A DNA stretch of 64,000 nucleotides from Allosphingosinicella vermicomposti. Lineage in GTDB: Bacteria > Pseudomonadota > Alphaproteobacteria > Sphingomonadales > Sphingomonadaceae. The position numbers and the translations under genes are program-made. A model generated the notes under the pieces. That model was not told the DNA's origin and did not search any database. It saw only the letters and a program-made list of their open reading frames with translations. The stretch spans positions 62,001 to 126,000 of the forward strand of contig NZ_PXYJ01000001.1 of NCBI RefSeq assembly GCF_003012815.1, given 5' to 3'. This document shows positions 36,342 through 45,327 of this stretch, piece by piece; position 1 is the first letter of the stretch, and the number at the start of each line of letters is the position of its first letter.

Positions 36342-36527
36342 GTCGCTCTCGCTTTGGCTCAGGGATTGGCCGGGGCACGGGACTTCTCGTTCGAGCGACG
36401 AATGAGTGCGGCGTGGGCCGCACGGACGACCGGCGGGCCTTCACGTCCGTTCGCCGGTGCGCCCGGCCGCGCGCGCTGCGCGGATGCCCCACGCCGATGT
36501 CGCACGGACGTTTGGGGGACAGTCCCG
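36342..36527 (+). other. Structured leader between riboswitch and receptor
   Basis: 186 nt with no supported gene. It holds a hairpin GTGCGGCGTGGGCCGCAC (36406-36423) and a GC-rich inverted pair (ACCGGCG/CGCCGGT near 36431-36457), and GGGGGAC ahead of the ATG at 36528. These may form the riboswitch expression platform. Confidence 0.5.
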
Positions 36528-38432
36528 ATGAAAAATTTGCTTTACGCTTCCACTGCCGCGATCGCGGGTTCACTGATCGCCGCGCCCGCCCTCGCTGAGG
36601 AAGGCGACATCATCGTCACCGCGACGCGCGATGGCGACGGCATCGACCGCAATACATATGGCGGCTCCGCCACCATCATCGATGAGGAAGCGTTGGAGCG
36701 CCGGCAGGCGCGGACGATCGCTGACGTGCTGCGCGACGTGCCGGGCCTCGCGGTCAGCCCGATTTCGGGTTTGGCGCAAGTCCGTATGCGGGGCGCGGAG
36801 GGCAATCACACGCTGGTCCTTATCGACGGTATCGAGGTTTCCGATCCTTATTATGGCGAGTTCGACTTCGGAACGTTGATCGTCGACGATGCCGCGCGGA
36901 TCGAGGTGCTGCGCGGGCAACAGGGTGCGCTATATGGGTCCGACGCAATTGGCGGCGTCATTCACTACATCACGGCGAGCGGAGCAGAGGCGCCTGGCTA
37001 TCGCTTCCGCGCGGAAGCGGGATCGTTCGGCACGTTCAATGCCGGTGCGCGCGCTGGGGGCGTTGCGGGCGATTTCGATTATGCCGCGACGGCGACGCTG
37101 GCCAGCACGGAAGGCACGTCGGACGCGCGGGGCGGCGATCGCGATCTGGCCCGCCTCAGCCTCGCCGGTACGGTGAAGCTTGGCTGGTCCCCCACCGACA
37201 CTCTCCGCCTGAGCGCGGTAGGCCGTTATGCCCGGACGGAGGCGGACTTCAACGGCACGGATTATGATCCCGCCAGCCCGACTTTCGGTTTCACGATCGA
37301 TACGCCCGGCACCTATTTCAACAATGAAGCCTGGTATGGCCTGGTCCGCGCCGAATTTGCCGCGATCGACGGACGGTGGACCCACGATCTGTCCGCGCAG
37401 ATTGCCGATACGGAGCGCAAGGGCACGGAATATTTCACGCCGTCTTATGGCGATGAAGGGCAGCGAACCAAGGCGTCCTATGTGACCGCTTTCCGGTTCG
37501 GCACCGGCGCCGTGCAGCACCGCCTGACAGCCGCAGCCGATCTGGAGCGCGAGGAATACCGGAACACCGATCCAACCGGCTATGCCTTCACCGGCAAGCG
37601 CCACACGGACAATCTCGGCCTTGTCGGACAATATGATCTGACCATCGGCGATAATGCTGCGATCGGCGCTGCGATCCGCCATGACGACAATGACCGGTTC
37701 CGGAATGCGACGACCTACCGGGTTCAGGGCAGCTATGCCTTCGCGTCCGGCACGCGGGTGCGCACAGCGGCCGGGTCCGGCATCAAGAATCCGGGCTTTA
37801 ACGAACTCTACGGTTATGTGGATGGCCGCTATACCGGCAATCCGGACCTGGATCCGGAGCGGTCGGAGGGCTGGGAAATTGGTGTCGAGCAGAGCTTTGA
37901 CGGCAATCGCTCGCGCATCGGCATTACTTATTTCGACACTGTGCTGACGGATGAAATCTATACCGTCTATCTTCCTCCGGAATATGAGGCCTCACCCGCC
38001 AACCGCGATACCAAATCGAAGCAGCGCGGCATCGAACTGTTCGGGGAAGCGCGCATTGGCGAAGCATGGCGGATCGACGCGGCCTATACCTACACAAGTG
38101 CCCGCGAAGATGGCGACAAGGAGGTGCGCCGCGCGCCGCATATCGCCAGCCTGAATGTCGGTTGGCAGGCGCCGGACGATCGGGGCGGCGCAAATCTCAC
38201 CGTCCGTTACAATGGCAAGCAGGACGATGTCACTTATGCGCCCGATTGGTCGCCCCGCACGGTGACGCTGGACGACTTCGTCCTCGTCAACCTCGCGGCG
38301 GAATGGAAGCTGACGAACGCCTTGTCCGCATTCGGCCGGATCGAGAATCTGCTCGACACGGACTATGAGGAACTCTTCAGCTACCGCAGCCCGGGCCGCG
38401 CCGCTTATGCGGGCGTGAAGGCGCGCTTCTGA
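36528..38432 (+). CDS. btuB: TonB-dependent vitamin B12 receptor, BtuB-like
   Basis: A 634-residue outer-membrane receptor. Signal MKNLLYASTAAIAGSLIAAP ends at ALAEEGD; the TonB box region is DIIVTATR; the plug has TIADVLRDVPGLAVSPISGL, VRMRGAEGNHTLVLIDGIEV and LYGSDAIGGVIHYIT; the rest is a 22-strand barrel ending with ENLLDTDYEELFSYRSPGRA and a terminal Phe. The upstream riboswitch identifies the ligand as cobalamin. ABC import genes (btuFCD) are not beside it in this window. Confidence 0.9.
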   Translation: MKNLLYASTAAIAGSLIAAPALAEEGDIIVTATRDGDGIDRNTYGGSATIIDEEALERRQARTIADVLRDVPGLAVSPISGLAQVRMRGAEGNHTLVLIDGIEVSDPYYGEFDFGTLIVDDAARIEVLRGQQGALYGSDAIGGVIHYITASGAEAPGYRFRAEAGSFGTFNAGARAGGVAGDFDYAATATLASTEGTSDARGGDRDLARLSLAGTVKLGWSPTDTLRLSAVGRYARTEADFNGTDYDPASPTFGFTIDTPGTYFNNEAWYGLVRAEFAAIDGRWTHDLSAQIADTERKGTEYFTPSYGDEGQRTKASYVTAFRFGTGAVQHRLTAAADLEREEYRNTDPTGYAFTGKRHTDNLGLVGQYDLTIGDNAAIGAAIRHDDNDRFRNATTYRVQGSYAFASGTRVRTAAGSGIKNPGFNELYGYVDGRYTGNPDLDPERSEGWEIGVEQSFDGNRSRIGITYFDTVLTDEIYTVYLPPEYEASPANRDTKSKQRGIELFGEARIGEAWRIDAAYTYTSAREDGDKEVRRAPHIASLNVGWQAPDDRGGANLTVRYNGKQDDVTYAPDWSPRTVTLDDFVLVNLAAEWKLTNALSAFGRIENLLDTDYEELFSYRSPGRAAYAGVKARF

Positions 38433-38456
38433 TACCGGGCGGTGACTGGGGGAGGC

Positions 38457-39851
38457 TTAGCTCTCCCAGCCACCGCCAAGCGCCAGGAACAGGGCGATCT
38501 GGTTGGTGGAGAGCTGCGCTTCCGATTGGGCGAGCAGGGCTTCGGTCTGGGCGAGCTGGCGTTCGGCGTCGAGAACGATCTGGAAGCTCTCCCGCCCCGC
38601 CTGATAGCGCAGACGCGCGATGCGGGCGGCTTCGGCGCCATTGTCGCGAGCGCGGCGGAGGGTTGCGACACGGTCCAGCTCATTGGCGTAGAGGGTGAGG
38701 GCGCTTTCGGTCTCGCGAAGGGCATTGAGCCAGGTGCCGTCGAATTCGGCGAGCGCGCCTTCGGCAGAGGCTTCGGCCTGAGCGACGCGTGTCTTGGCGG
38801 CGGCGATGTTCGGGAAGCTCCACGAGATGAGCGGGCCGATGCCGAACCGGAAGGCCGAGCTTGAGGCGATGTCGCCGATCGAGGTCGCGGTGGAGCCGAT
38901 CGATCCGCCGATGCTGATGCTCGGATAGAGATCGGCGGTGGCGACACCGACGCGGGCCGTGGCGGCGGCGAGGCGGCGCTCGGCGGCGCGGATGTCCGGA
39001 CGACGGGCGAGCAGGGTCGCACCGTTGCCGACGGGGATCGGGCTGGTCAGGACCGGCGGGGTTTCGCACGACGCGACCTCTGCCGGGAACTCGGCGGGTG
39101 GGCGTCCGGTGAGGACGGCAAGGCGGTAGAGCGCGGTGCGGCGCGCGGCTTCCAGCGTGGGGATAGCGGCGCGGGTCTGCTCGAGGAGCGAACCTGCCTG
39201 CGCGGTGTCGAGGCCGGTGGCGCGGCCCCCTTCGAACAGGCGGCGGGTGAGGTCGAACGTCTCTTCCTGCAAGGACACGGTGCGGCGCGCGACGGCGAGC
39301 TGCTGGCCCGCGCTGCAAGCGTCGGCATAGGCACGGGTCGTCTCGGCGGCGACCGTGATGCGGGTGAAATCGTAGGCGGCCTGGACGGCGTCCACATCGG
39401 CGCGGCCCGCCTCGATGGCGCGGCTGATCCGGCCGAAGAGGTCGACCTGATAGCCGACGTCGAGGCCGACATCGTAGATCTCGCCCTCTATGGGCCCCTC
39501 GCCATTGCCCGGGGTGCGGGCGTAGCTAGCCGAGGCGGAGAGGTCCGTCGAGGGCAGGCGGCCGGTGCGGGCTTCGCGGAGGACCGCGCGGGACCGGGCC
39601 AGATTGGCGGCGGCGACGCGGAGGTCGGTGTTGGCGGTGAGCGCCTGTTCTACGAGGGAATCGAGGGTCGGATTCCCATAGAGACTCCACCATTTTCCGG
39701 CCGGTTCGTCGCCGGTGAAAGTTGGCGACTGGGCCGCGGAGAAGGGTGTCTGGGCCGGGGCGGCGGGGGCAGGCGAACGATAGTCCGGGCCGACGGCGCA
39801 GGCCGAGAGGGCCAGAAAGCTGAGGCCGGTGAGGAGCTTGGAGGTCATCAT
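38457..39851 (-). CDS. RND outer-membrane factor (NodT/OprM family), lipoprotein
   Basis: A 464-residue TolC-like channel subunit. Signal with lipobox LSAC (SKLLTGLSFLALSAC), then VGPDYRSPAPAAP and GKWWSLYGNPTLDSLVEQAL, typical of NodT-family lipoproteins; two internal repeats of long helices follow (DLRVAAANLARSRAVLREA; RPDIRAAERRLAAATARVGV). Its ATG overlaps the stop of the pump gene (ATGA), and GGGAGGGG lies within the pump 3' end. Third gene of a tripartite efflux operon. Confidence 0.92.
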   Translation of the reverse strand: MMTSKLLTGLSFLALSACAVGPDYRSPAPAAPAQTPFSAAQSPTFTGDEPAGKWWSLYGNPTLDSLVEQALTANTDLRVAAANLARSRAVLREARTGRLPSTDLSASASYARTPGNGEGPIEGEIYDVGLDVGYQVDLFGRISRAIEAGRADVDAVQAAYDFTRITVAAETTRAYADACSAGQQLAVARRTVSLQEETFDLTRRLFEGGRATGLDTAQAGSLLEQTRAAIPTLEAARRTALYRLAVLTGRPPAEFPAEVASCETPPVLTSPIPVGNGATLLARRPDIRAAERRLAAATARVGVATADLYPSISIGGSIGSTATSIGDIASSSAFRFGIGPLISWSFPNIAAAKTRVAQAEASAEGALAEFDGTWLNALRETESALTLYANELDRVATLRRARDNGAEAARIARLRYQAGRESFQIVLDAERQLAQTEALLAQSEAQLSTNQIALFLALGGGWES

Positions 39852-42800
39852 GCGGCCCCTCCCTGGGGCTCTGCGGAAGTTGGCGGATGTTTACGCGCGC
39901 GGGCGCGATAGTCGGCGAAAGAGATGCCAAGCTTGCGCGCGAGGACGTAGAAGAGTGGCGTGAAGATGAGGCCGAAGATGGTGACGCCGAGCATGCCGAA
40001 GGACACGGCGGTGCCCAAGGCCTGCCGCATCTCCGCGCCAGGGCCCACCGCGATGGCGAGCGGGATCACGCCGAAGATGAAGGCGAAGCTGGTCATCAGG
40101 ATCGGACGGAGACGCGAGCCCGCGGCCTGAACGGCAGCTTCGAACCGGTCCTTCCCTTCTTCGTCTTCCGCCTGCTTGGCGAATTCGACGATGAGGATCG
40201 CGTTCTTCGCGGCCAAAGCGACGAGCACGACGAGGCCGATCTGCGTCAGGATATTATTGTCCTGACCCCGGATATTCACGCCGAGCAATGCGGCGAGGAT
40301 ACACATGGGGACGATCAGGATGACTGCCAAAGGCAGCGTCAGCGCTTCATATTGTGCGGCGAGGACGAGGAAGACGAACACGACCGCAAGCAGGAAGACG
40401 AGCGTGGCGGTATTGCCCGCCGCCTGCTCCTGATAGGCGAGGCCCGTCCATTCATAGCTCATGCCCTGCGGAAGGGTCTGCTGTGCGAGGCCTTCCATCG
40501 CCTGGATGGCGGCACCCGACGACACGCCCGGCGCGGCCTGGCCCTGAAGCTCGACCGCCGGGAACATGTTGTAGCGGACGACGCGCGCCGGGCCGCTGTC
40601 GTAACGAAGGGCCGCGACGGCGGAGAGCGGGACCATCTGGCCCGAGGCCGAACGCACCTGCAGACGGCCGACGTCCGAGAGATCGTCGCGGGCCGACGGT
40701 TCGGCCTGCGCGGTCACGCGGAAGGTGCGGCCGAGCATGTTGAAGTCGTTGACGTAGGTGGAGCCTAAATAGGTGCCCAAAGCCTCGTAAACCTGCGCGG
40801 GCTGCACGCCCAGGATCTGCGCCTTTTCACGGTCCACGTCCGCGGCGATGCGGGGCGAGCCGGTGTTGAATAGGCTGAAGACCTGGGTGACTTCCTTCAT
40901 CTGGGACGCGCCGCCCATCATCGCGAAGGTCGCCCCTTCAAGCGCCTTGTAGCCCTGACCCGAGCGGTCCTGCAGCATCATCGTGAAGCCGCTGCCATTG
41001 CCGAGGCCCGGCACGGCGGGCGGCGCGATGAAGAAGACGTTGGCATTTTCGATCGAACCCGCAATCTTGCCGGTGAGCATCTGCGAGAGTTCGTTCGCGC
41101 TCATGCCCTCGCCCTTGCGCTCTTCGAAATCGGAGAGCTTCAGGAACATGGTGCCTGCGTTCGATGCCTGCGAGAAGCTGGCGCCGTCGAGGCCTGCGAA
41201 GGAGGCGGCGGTGACGATGCCGGGCGTGTCGAAGGCGATCGATTGTGCCTTGTTCAAAACCTCCGTCGTGCGTTCGAGCGAGGAGCCCGGCGGCAGTTGG
41301 ACGACGCCGATCAGGAAGCCCTGATCCTGTTCGGGAATGAAGCCCGTCGGCGTGTCGGCAAGGCGCCAGCCGGTGAGCGCGAGGAGGCCCGCATAGACGA
41401 CCAGCATGATCGTGGTCAGGCGGATCAGTTTGGCGGTCCACTTGCCGTAGCGGTCGGAAAGCCAGTCGAAACCCTGGTTGAACTTGGCGCCGGCCTTCTT
41501 GACCGGACGCATCCAGCGCGGCCCTTCATCTTCGTGATCGCCTTCCTTGTGCGGCTTCAGGAGAAGCGCGGCCATGGCGGGCGAAAGAGTGAGGGACACA
41601 AGAAGCGAGATGATCGAGGCCGCGGCGATCGTCACCGCGAACTGGCGGTAGAAGATGCCGGGAATACCCGACACGAAGGCGGTGGGCACGAACACGGCGG
41701 TGAGCACGAGCCCGATGGCGATGAGAGCCCCGGACACTTCGCGCATCGTGCGATGGGCGGCCTCGCGAGGGGATAGGCCTTGACGAATATGCTTTTCCAC
41801 CGCTTCGACCACCACGATTGCGTCGTCGACGACGATGCCGACGGCGAGGACGAGCGCGAAGAGCGACAGCGAGTTGATCGAGAAGCCCAGGGCGAGCTGC
41901 GCGGCGAAGGTGCCGACGAGCGCGATCGGAATGGCGATGATCGGGATAACCGCGGCGCGCCACGTCTGGAGGAAGACGATGACGACGAGCATGACGAGCA
42001 CGACGGCTTCGAGCAGGGTTTCCTGCACCGCTTCCACCGACGCCGCGACATATTCGGTCGGATTGTAGGGGATGGAATAAGTGACGCCGGGCGGGAGTTC
42101 CTTGGATGCGGCTTCCATCTCGTTCAGGACCAGTTCCGCAGCATCAAGTGCGTTGGAGCCGGGCTGCTGGATGATCGCGAGCGCGACGCCGCGCTTGCCG
42201 CCGAACTGCGCCTCGATCCCGTAATCTTGCGAGCCGAGCTCCACCCGTGCGACGTCGCGAAGGCGGGTGATCGCGCCGGTTTGCGGATCGGTCTTCAAGA
42301 CCACATCGGAAAATTCGGCCGGGTCGGAAAGGCGGCCCTGTACCTGCAACGGCACTTCGAAGGCGGGGTTGCCGGTGGCGTAAGGCGGTTGGCCGACGGC
42401 ACCGGCAGCGACCTGCACATTCTGGGTGCGAAGCGCCGAGACGATTTCTCCAGCCGTCAAGTTGCGGGCGGCGGCGCGGTCCGGATCGATCCAGACGCGC
42501 ATGGAATAATTTCCGCCGCCGAACACCTGGACGCCGCCGACACCTTCGAGGCGGAGCAGGCGATCGCGAAGGTTCGAATTGGCGTAATTGCCGACATAAT
42601 CGACGTCGAGATTGGGATCGTCCGAGGTCAGGGCGACGATCATCAGGAAGCCGGTCGACTGCTTGGCGACGGTGACGCCGACCTGGCGCACCTGTTCGGG
42701 CAGGCGCGGTTCGGCAAGGGCGACGCGGTTTTGCACCAGCACCTGCGCGGCATCGAGATCGGTGCCGGGCTTGAAGGTGATGGTGATACCGACGGCGCCG

Positions 42801-43057
42801 GACGTCGAAGACGAGCTCATGTAGAGCATGTTTTCGACGCCATTAATTTCCTGTTCGAGCGGCGTTGCCACGGTTTCGGCGAGCGTTTCGGAGGACGCGC
42901 CCGGATAGGCCGCGTTGACGGTGATCGTCGGCGGCGCGATTTCCGGATATTGGGCGAGCGGCAGCTGCGGATAGGCGAAGGCGCCGATCAGCGTGATGAA
43001 CACCGCGATAACCGATGCGAAGATCGGCCGTTCGATGAAGAAGCCTGAGATATTCAT
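39848..43057 (-). CDS. RND efflux pump permease (AcrB/MexB-like, HAE1)
   Basis: A 1,069-residue pump. FFIERPIFASVIAVFITLIG begins TM1; YPGASSETLAETVATPLEQE and STSGAVGITITFKPGTD are porter-domain hallmarks; TM4 carries the proton-relay Asp pair in VGIVVDDAIVVVEAVEKHI; IGLVVLVALAAKNAILIVEF is in TM10. It exports hydrophobic drugs or solvents in proton exchange. Middle gene of the tripartite operon under the TetR regulator at 44527. Confidence 0.94.
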   Translation of the reverse strand: MNISGFFIERPIFASVIAVFITLIGAFAYPQLPLAQYPEIAPPTITVNAAYPGASSETLAETVATPLEQEINGVENMLYMSSSSTSGAVGITITFKPGTDLDAAQVLVQNRVALAEPRLPEQVRQVGVTVAKQSTGFLMIVALTSDDPNLDVDYVGNYANSNLRDRLLRLEGVGGVQVFGGGNYSMRVWIDPDRAAARNLTAGEIVSALRTQNVQVAAGAVGQPPYATGNPAFEVPLQVQGRLSDPAEFSDVVLKTDPQTGAITRLRDVARVELGSQDYGIEAQFGGKRGVALAIIQQPGSNALDAAELVLNEMEAASKELPPGVTYSIPYNPTEYVAASVEAVQETLLEAVVLVMLVVIVFLQTWRAAVIPIIAIPIALVGTFAAQLALGFSINSLSLFALVLAVGIVVDDAIVVVEAVEKHIRQGLSPREAAHRTMREVSGALIAIGLVLTAVFVPTAFVSGIPGIFYRQFAVTIAAASIISLLVSLTLSPAMAALLLKPHKEGDHEDEGPRWMRPVKKAGAKFNQGFDWLSDRYGKWTAKLIRLTTIMLVVYAGLLALTGWRLADTPTGFIPEQDQGFLIGVVQLPPGSSLERTTEVLNKAQSIAFDTPGIVTAASFAGLDGASFSQASNAGTMFLKLSDFEERKGEGMSANELSQMLTGKIAGSIENANVFFIAPPAVPGLGNGSGFTMMLQDRSGQGYKALEGATFAMMGGASQMKEVTQVFSLFNTGSPRIAADVDREKAQILGVQPAQVYEALGTYLGSTYVNDFNMLGRTFRVTAQAEPSARDDLSDVGRLQVRSASGQMVPLSAVAALRYDSGPARVVRYNMFPAVELQGQAAPGVSSGAAIQAMEGLAQQTLPQGMSYEWTGLAYQEQAAGNTATLVFLLAVVFVFLVLAAQYEALTLPLAVILIVPMCILAALLGVNIRGQDNNILTQIGLVVLVALAAKNAILIVEFAKQAEDEEGKDRFEAAVQAAGSRLRPILMTSFAFIFGVIPLAIAVGPGAEMRQALGTAVSFGMLGVTIFGLIFTPLFYVLARKLGISFADYRARARKHPPTSAEPQGGAA

Positions 43058-43135
43058 GGCTTAGGCCTGCTCAAGAGAGGAAGAGGAGTGTTGCCCTGCA
43101 AAAGCAGGGGCCAGCGGCACGAGCGGTGCCGCCGG

Positions 43136-43155
43136 GCTCCGGCGTTCGCCGGAGC
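43136..43155. repeat. Short hairpin, family 4
   Basis: GCTCCGGCGTTCGCCGGAGC is a near-perfect hairpin in the 124-bp gap between the adaptor and pump genes. A second hairpin, CCCTGCAAAAGCAGGG, precedes it at about 43094. Together they could attenuate or process the operon mRNA. Confidence 0.6.
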
Positions 43156-43181
43156 ACAATGGAGGGGCATCGGCATCGCGA

Positions 43182-44372
43182 TTACTGGCCGCCCGCTTTG
43201 CCGACCACGGTGGCCGAGGATGGCGGCGGGGCGAGGCCTTCGACGGTTGCGGTCGGCGCGGTGCTGAGCGGCGGCACCTTACCGGGCTTGGGTTGCACCT
43301 TCTGGCCCGGCTGGGCGCGCTGGAGGCCGGAAATGATAACCTGTTCATTGGGCGCGATGCCCTTGCGGATGACGCGGTGGCTGCCCAATAGCGGGCCGAG
43401 TTCGACCGGCTTGGCCGTTACCGTGCCGTCCTTCGCAACCACATAGACGACCTTGCGGGCGGCGTCGGTGACGATCGCCGTGTCCGGCACAAGCATGGCG
43501 CGGTAGGGGGCAGACCCCGCAAGGCGCATATGGCCGAACATGCCGGGCTTCAGGAAGCCATCGGGATTGGGAACCACGGCACGCAGGCGAATGGTGCCCG
43601 AACCCGTCGTCACCGCATTGTTGATGAAATCGAGGCGGCCCGAGCGGCTGTAGGTGGCTTCGTCGGACAGACGGATGCGCACTTCGGTGCCGGCGCCGGT
43701 GCCTTGGTTCTGGCGCTGATATTTCAGCAGCAGGGCTTCGGAGCCTTCGAAGGCGAAGTGAATGGGCTCGGTCGAGACGATGGTAGTGAGGATCGTCTGA
43801 TCGGCGGCGACGCTGTTGCCGGCGTCGACAAGGCGTTCGCCGACGCGGCCCGAAATCGGGGCGACGACGCGGGTGAAGCCGACATTCAATTGGGCGGCGC
43901 GAACCGAGGCACGGCCCGCGGCAACATCGGCCTGTCCGGCGCGGACGGCGGCGCGGCGGGCCTCAACCTCTTCCTGGCTTGCGGCGCGAGAGGCGGCGAG
44001 GGTTTCGGAGCGGGCGAGTTCGGTCCGCGCATTGGCGAGCGTCGCTTCGGCGCGGGCGAGCTGGGCGCGAGACTGTTCAAGCGCCGCCTGCGACGGGCGC
44101 GCATCGATGGTGAAAAGGGTCTGGCCCTTTTGCACATATTGGCCGTCGCGGAAGTGAACCGCCTGCAGATAGCCGGTCGCGCGCGGGCGCACCTCGACAC
44201 TCTGGATCGCTTCAAAGCGGCCGACATAGTCGTCCCAGTCAACAACGTCCTGAACGAGCGGCTTCGCGACGGTGACGGGCATGGCAGGCGGCGGACCCCC
44301 GGCCGATTCGTCGGCATTCGAGCACCCGGCGAGCGCCAGCAACAAGGCAGCAGCGAAGATATTGGCTTTCAT
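43182..44372 (-). CDS. RND efflux periplasmic adaptor (AcrA/MexA-like), lipoprotein
   Basis: A 396-residue membrane-fusion protein with lipobox LAGC (MKANIFAAALLLALAGC). Features: DDYVGRFEAIQSVEVRPRAT, the lipoyl half VHFRDGQYVQKGQTLFTIDA, an alpha-hairpin (QARLQLARAE style), FTRVVAPISGRVGERLVDAG and the beta-barrel. First gene of the efflux operon; its promoter is shared with the divergent tetR and holds three palindromes. Confidence 0.93.
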   Translation of the reverse strand: MKANIFAAALLLALAGCSNADESAGGPPPAMPVTVAKPLVQDVVDWDDYVGRFEAIQSVEVRPRATGYLQAVHFRDGQYVQKGQTLFTIDARPSQAALEQSRAQLARAEATLANARTELARSETLAASRAASQEEVEARRAAVRAGQADVAAGRASVRAAQLNVGFTRVVAPISGRVGERLVDAGNSVAADQTILTTIVSTEPIHFAFEGSEALLLKYQRQNQGTGAGTEVRIRLSDEATYSRSGRLDFINNAVTTGSGTIRLRAVVPNPDGFLKPGMFGHMRLAGSAPYRAMLVPDTAIVTDAARKVVYVVAKDGTVTAKPVELGPLLGSHRVIRKGIAPNEQVIISGLQRAQPGQKVQPKPGKVPPLSTAPTATVEGLAPPPSSATVVGKAGGQ

Positions 44373-44447
44373 ATGTCTTTTCCGGTTTTTGCGCGCCGGA
44401 CGAGAGGAATACGACCCCCCCTAAAGCCCCGGAAATCCGCGCTGCAA

Positions 44448-44526
44448 GTCAACAGGCGATGACCCACTATGAACCGCCGTTCATCGTGTCAACAGCTGAT
44501 GACACCAAAAGTCATCAATTGTTGAC
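44448..44526. promoter_or_regulatory. Triple 16-bp operator for the TetR regulator
   Basis: Three copies of GTCAACA-N2-TGATGAC-type palindromes: GTCAACAGGCGATGAC (44448-44463), GTCAACAGCTGATGAC (44488-44503) and GTCATCAATTGTTGAC (44511-44526, same site inverted). Start-to-start spacing is 40 and 23 bp. They fill the divergent promoter between tetR and the efflux operon; the last one touches the tetR start codon. Confidence 0.8.
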
Positions 44527-45156
44527 GTGGGCGCGATTCATGGTACCGCAAAAAGTGTGACAAGTCCGCTAGATGATCGTCCCCGCGTCCGGAACGCGGC
44601 AGTAACGCGCGAAGCGATACTCGCTGCGGCGTGGCGCCGGTTCCTCAATGAGAGCTACGACAATGTGGGCTTACGCGACGTGGCGGGCGATGCGGGCGTC
44701 GATGTCGCGCTCGTCAGCCGCTATTTCGGCGGCAAGGAAGGGCTGTTCCGCGCCGTCCTCAGCCACGGCAAAGAGGAAAAGTTCGACGGCCTGACCGACG
44801 CGGGTGCCCTTGCCGCGCGCCTTGCCGCGATGGCGACAGAGCAGGCGCCGGATGAAGACGGGCATAATATGGAGCGGCTGCTGATCATCCTGCGGTCGGC
44901 ATCCTCCCCGGTCGCGTCCTCGATCGTGCGGAGCGCGTTCAGTGCCGATGTGCTGGAACCGCTTGCCGCGCTGATCGGCGGGGAGGGCGCGCAGCAGCGA
45001 GCGTCGATGGCGATGGCGGTGATGATGGGGACGGCGATCATGCGCTCCATCATGGCCGTGGAGACGGTGTGCGAAGGGGCCTGCCGTCACGATGTCGCGC
45101 GGCGGATCGAGCGGCTGGTGAAGGTGGCGCTGGAAGAGGATAAGCCCTCCTACTGA
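44527..45156 (+). CDS. TetR/AcrR family repressor of the efflux operon
   Basis: A 209-residue regulator. The N-terminal helix-turn-helix reads REAILAAAWRRFLNESYDNV, then LRDVAGDAGVDVALVSRYFG, GKEGLFRAVL. The C-terminal part is a ligand-binding bundle. Start is GTG 44527, directly after the third operator; GTG 44557 is an alternative. Its position and the operators imply autorepression and control of the divergent RND operon, as with AcrR or TtgR. Confidence 0.88.
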   Translation: MGAIHGTAKSVTSPLDDRPRVRNAAVTREAILAAAWRRFLNESYDNVGLRDVAGDAGVDVALVSRYFGGKEGLFRAVLSHGKEEKFDGLTDAGALAARLAAMATEQAPDEDGHNMERLLIILRSASSPVASSIVRSAFSADVLEPLAALIGGEGAQQRASMAMAVMMGTAIMRSIMAVETVCEGACRHDVARRIERLVKVALEEDKPSY

Positions 45157-45208
45157 TCGTCATGCCCGCGGTCGCCCCCGCTTCGCCATAACTGCGGTAT
45201 CCCCCCAC

Positions 45209-45289
45209 CGTCATACCGGCGAAAGCCGGTATCTCGGGACCAGAATGCGCCTTTTTCGTCATGAGACCCCGGCTTTCGCCGGGGTGACG
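45209..45289. repeat. Dispersed inverted repeat, family 3
   Basis: CGTCATACCGGCGAAAGCCG at the left and CCCCGGCTTTCGCCGGGGTG, ACG at the right; same arms as 20833-20936. Fills the gap between convergent tetR and maiA. Confidence 0.82.
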
Positions 45290-45327
45290 AGGGTGGGTTA
45301 CGAGGCGGGGTCAGAGTGGCGTTCTAA

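Noticed and set aside
36228-36527. 100-codon N-terminal extension of the BtuB-like receptor
   Set aside because: It runs through the cobalamin riboswitch, and a proper signal peptide begins at 36528.
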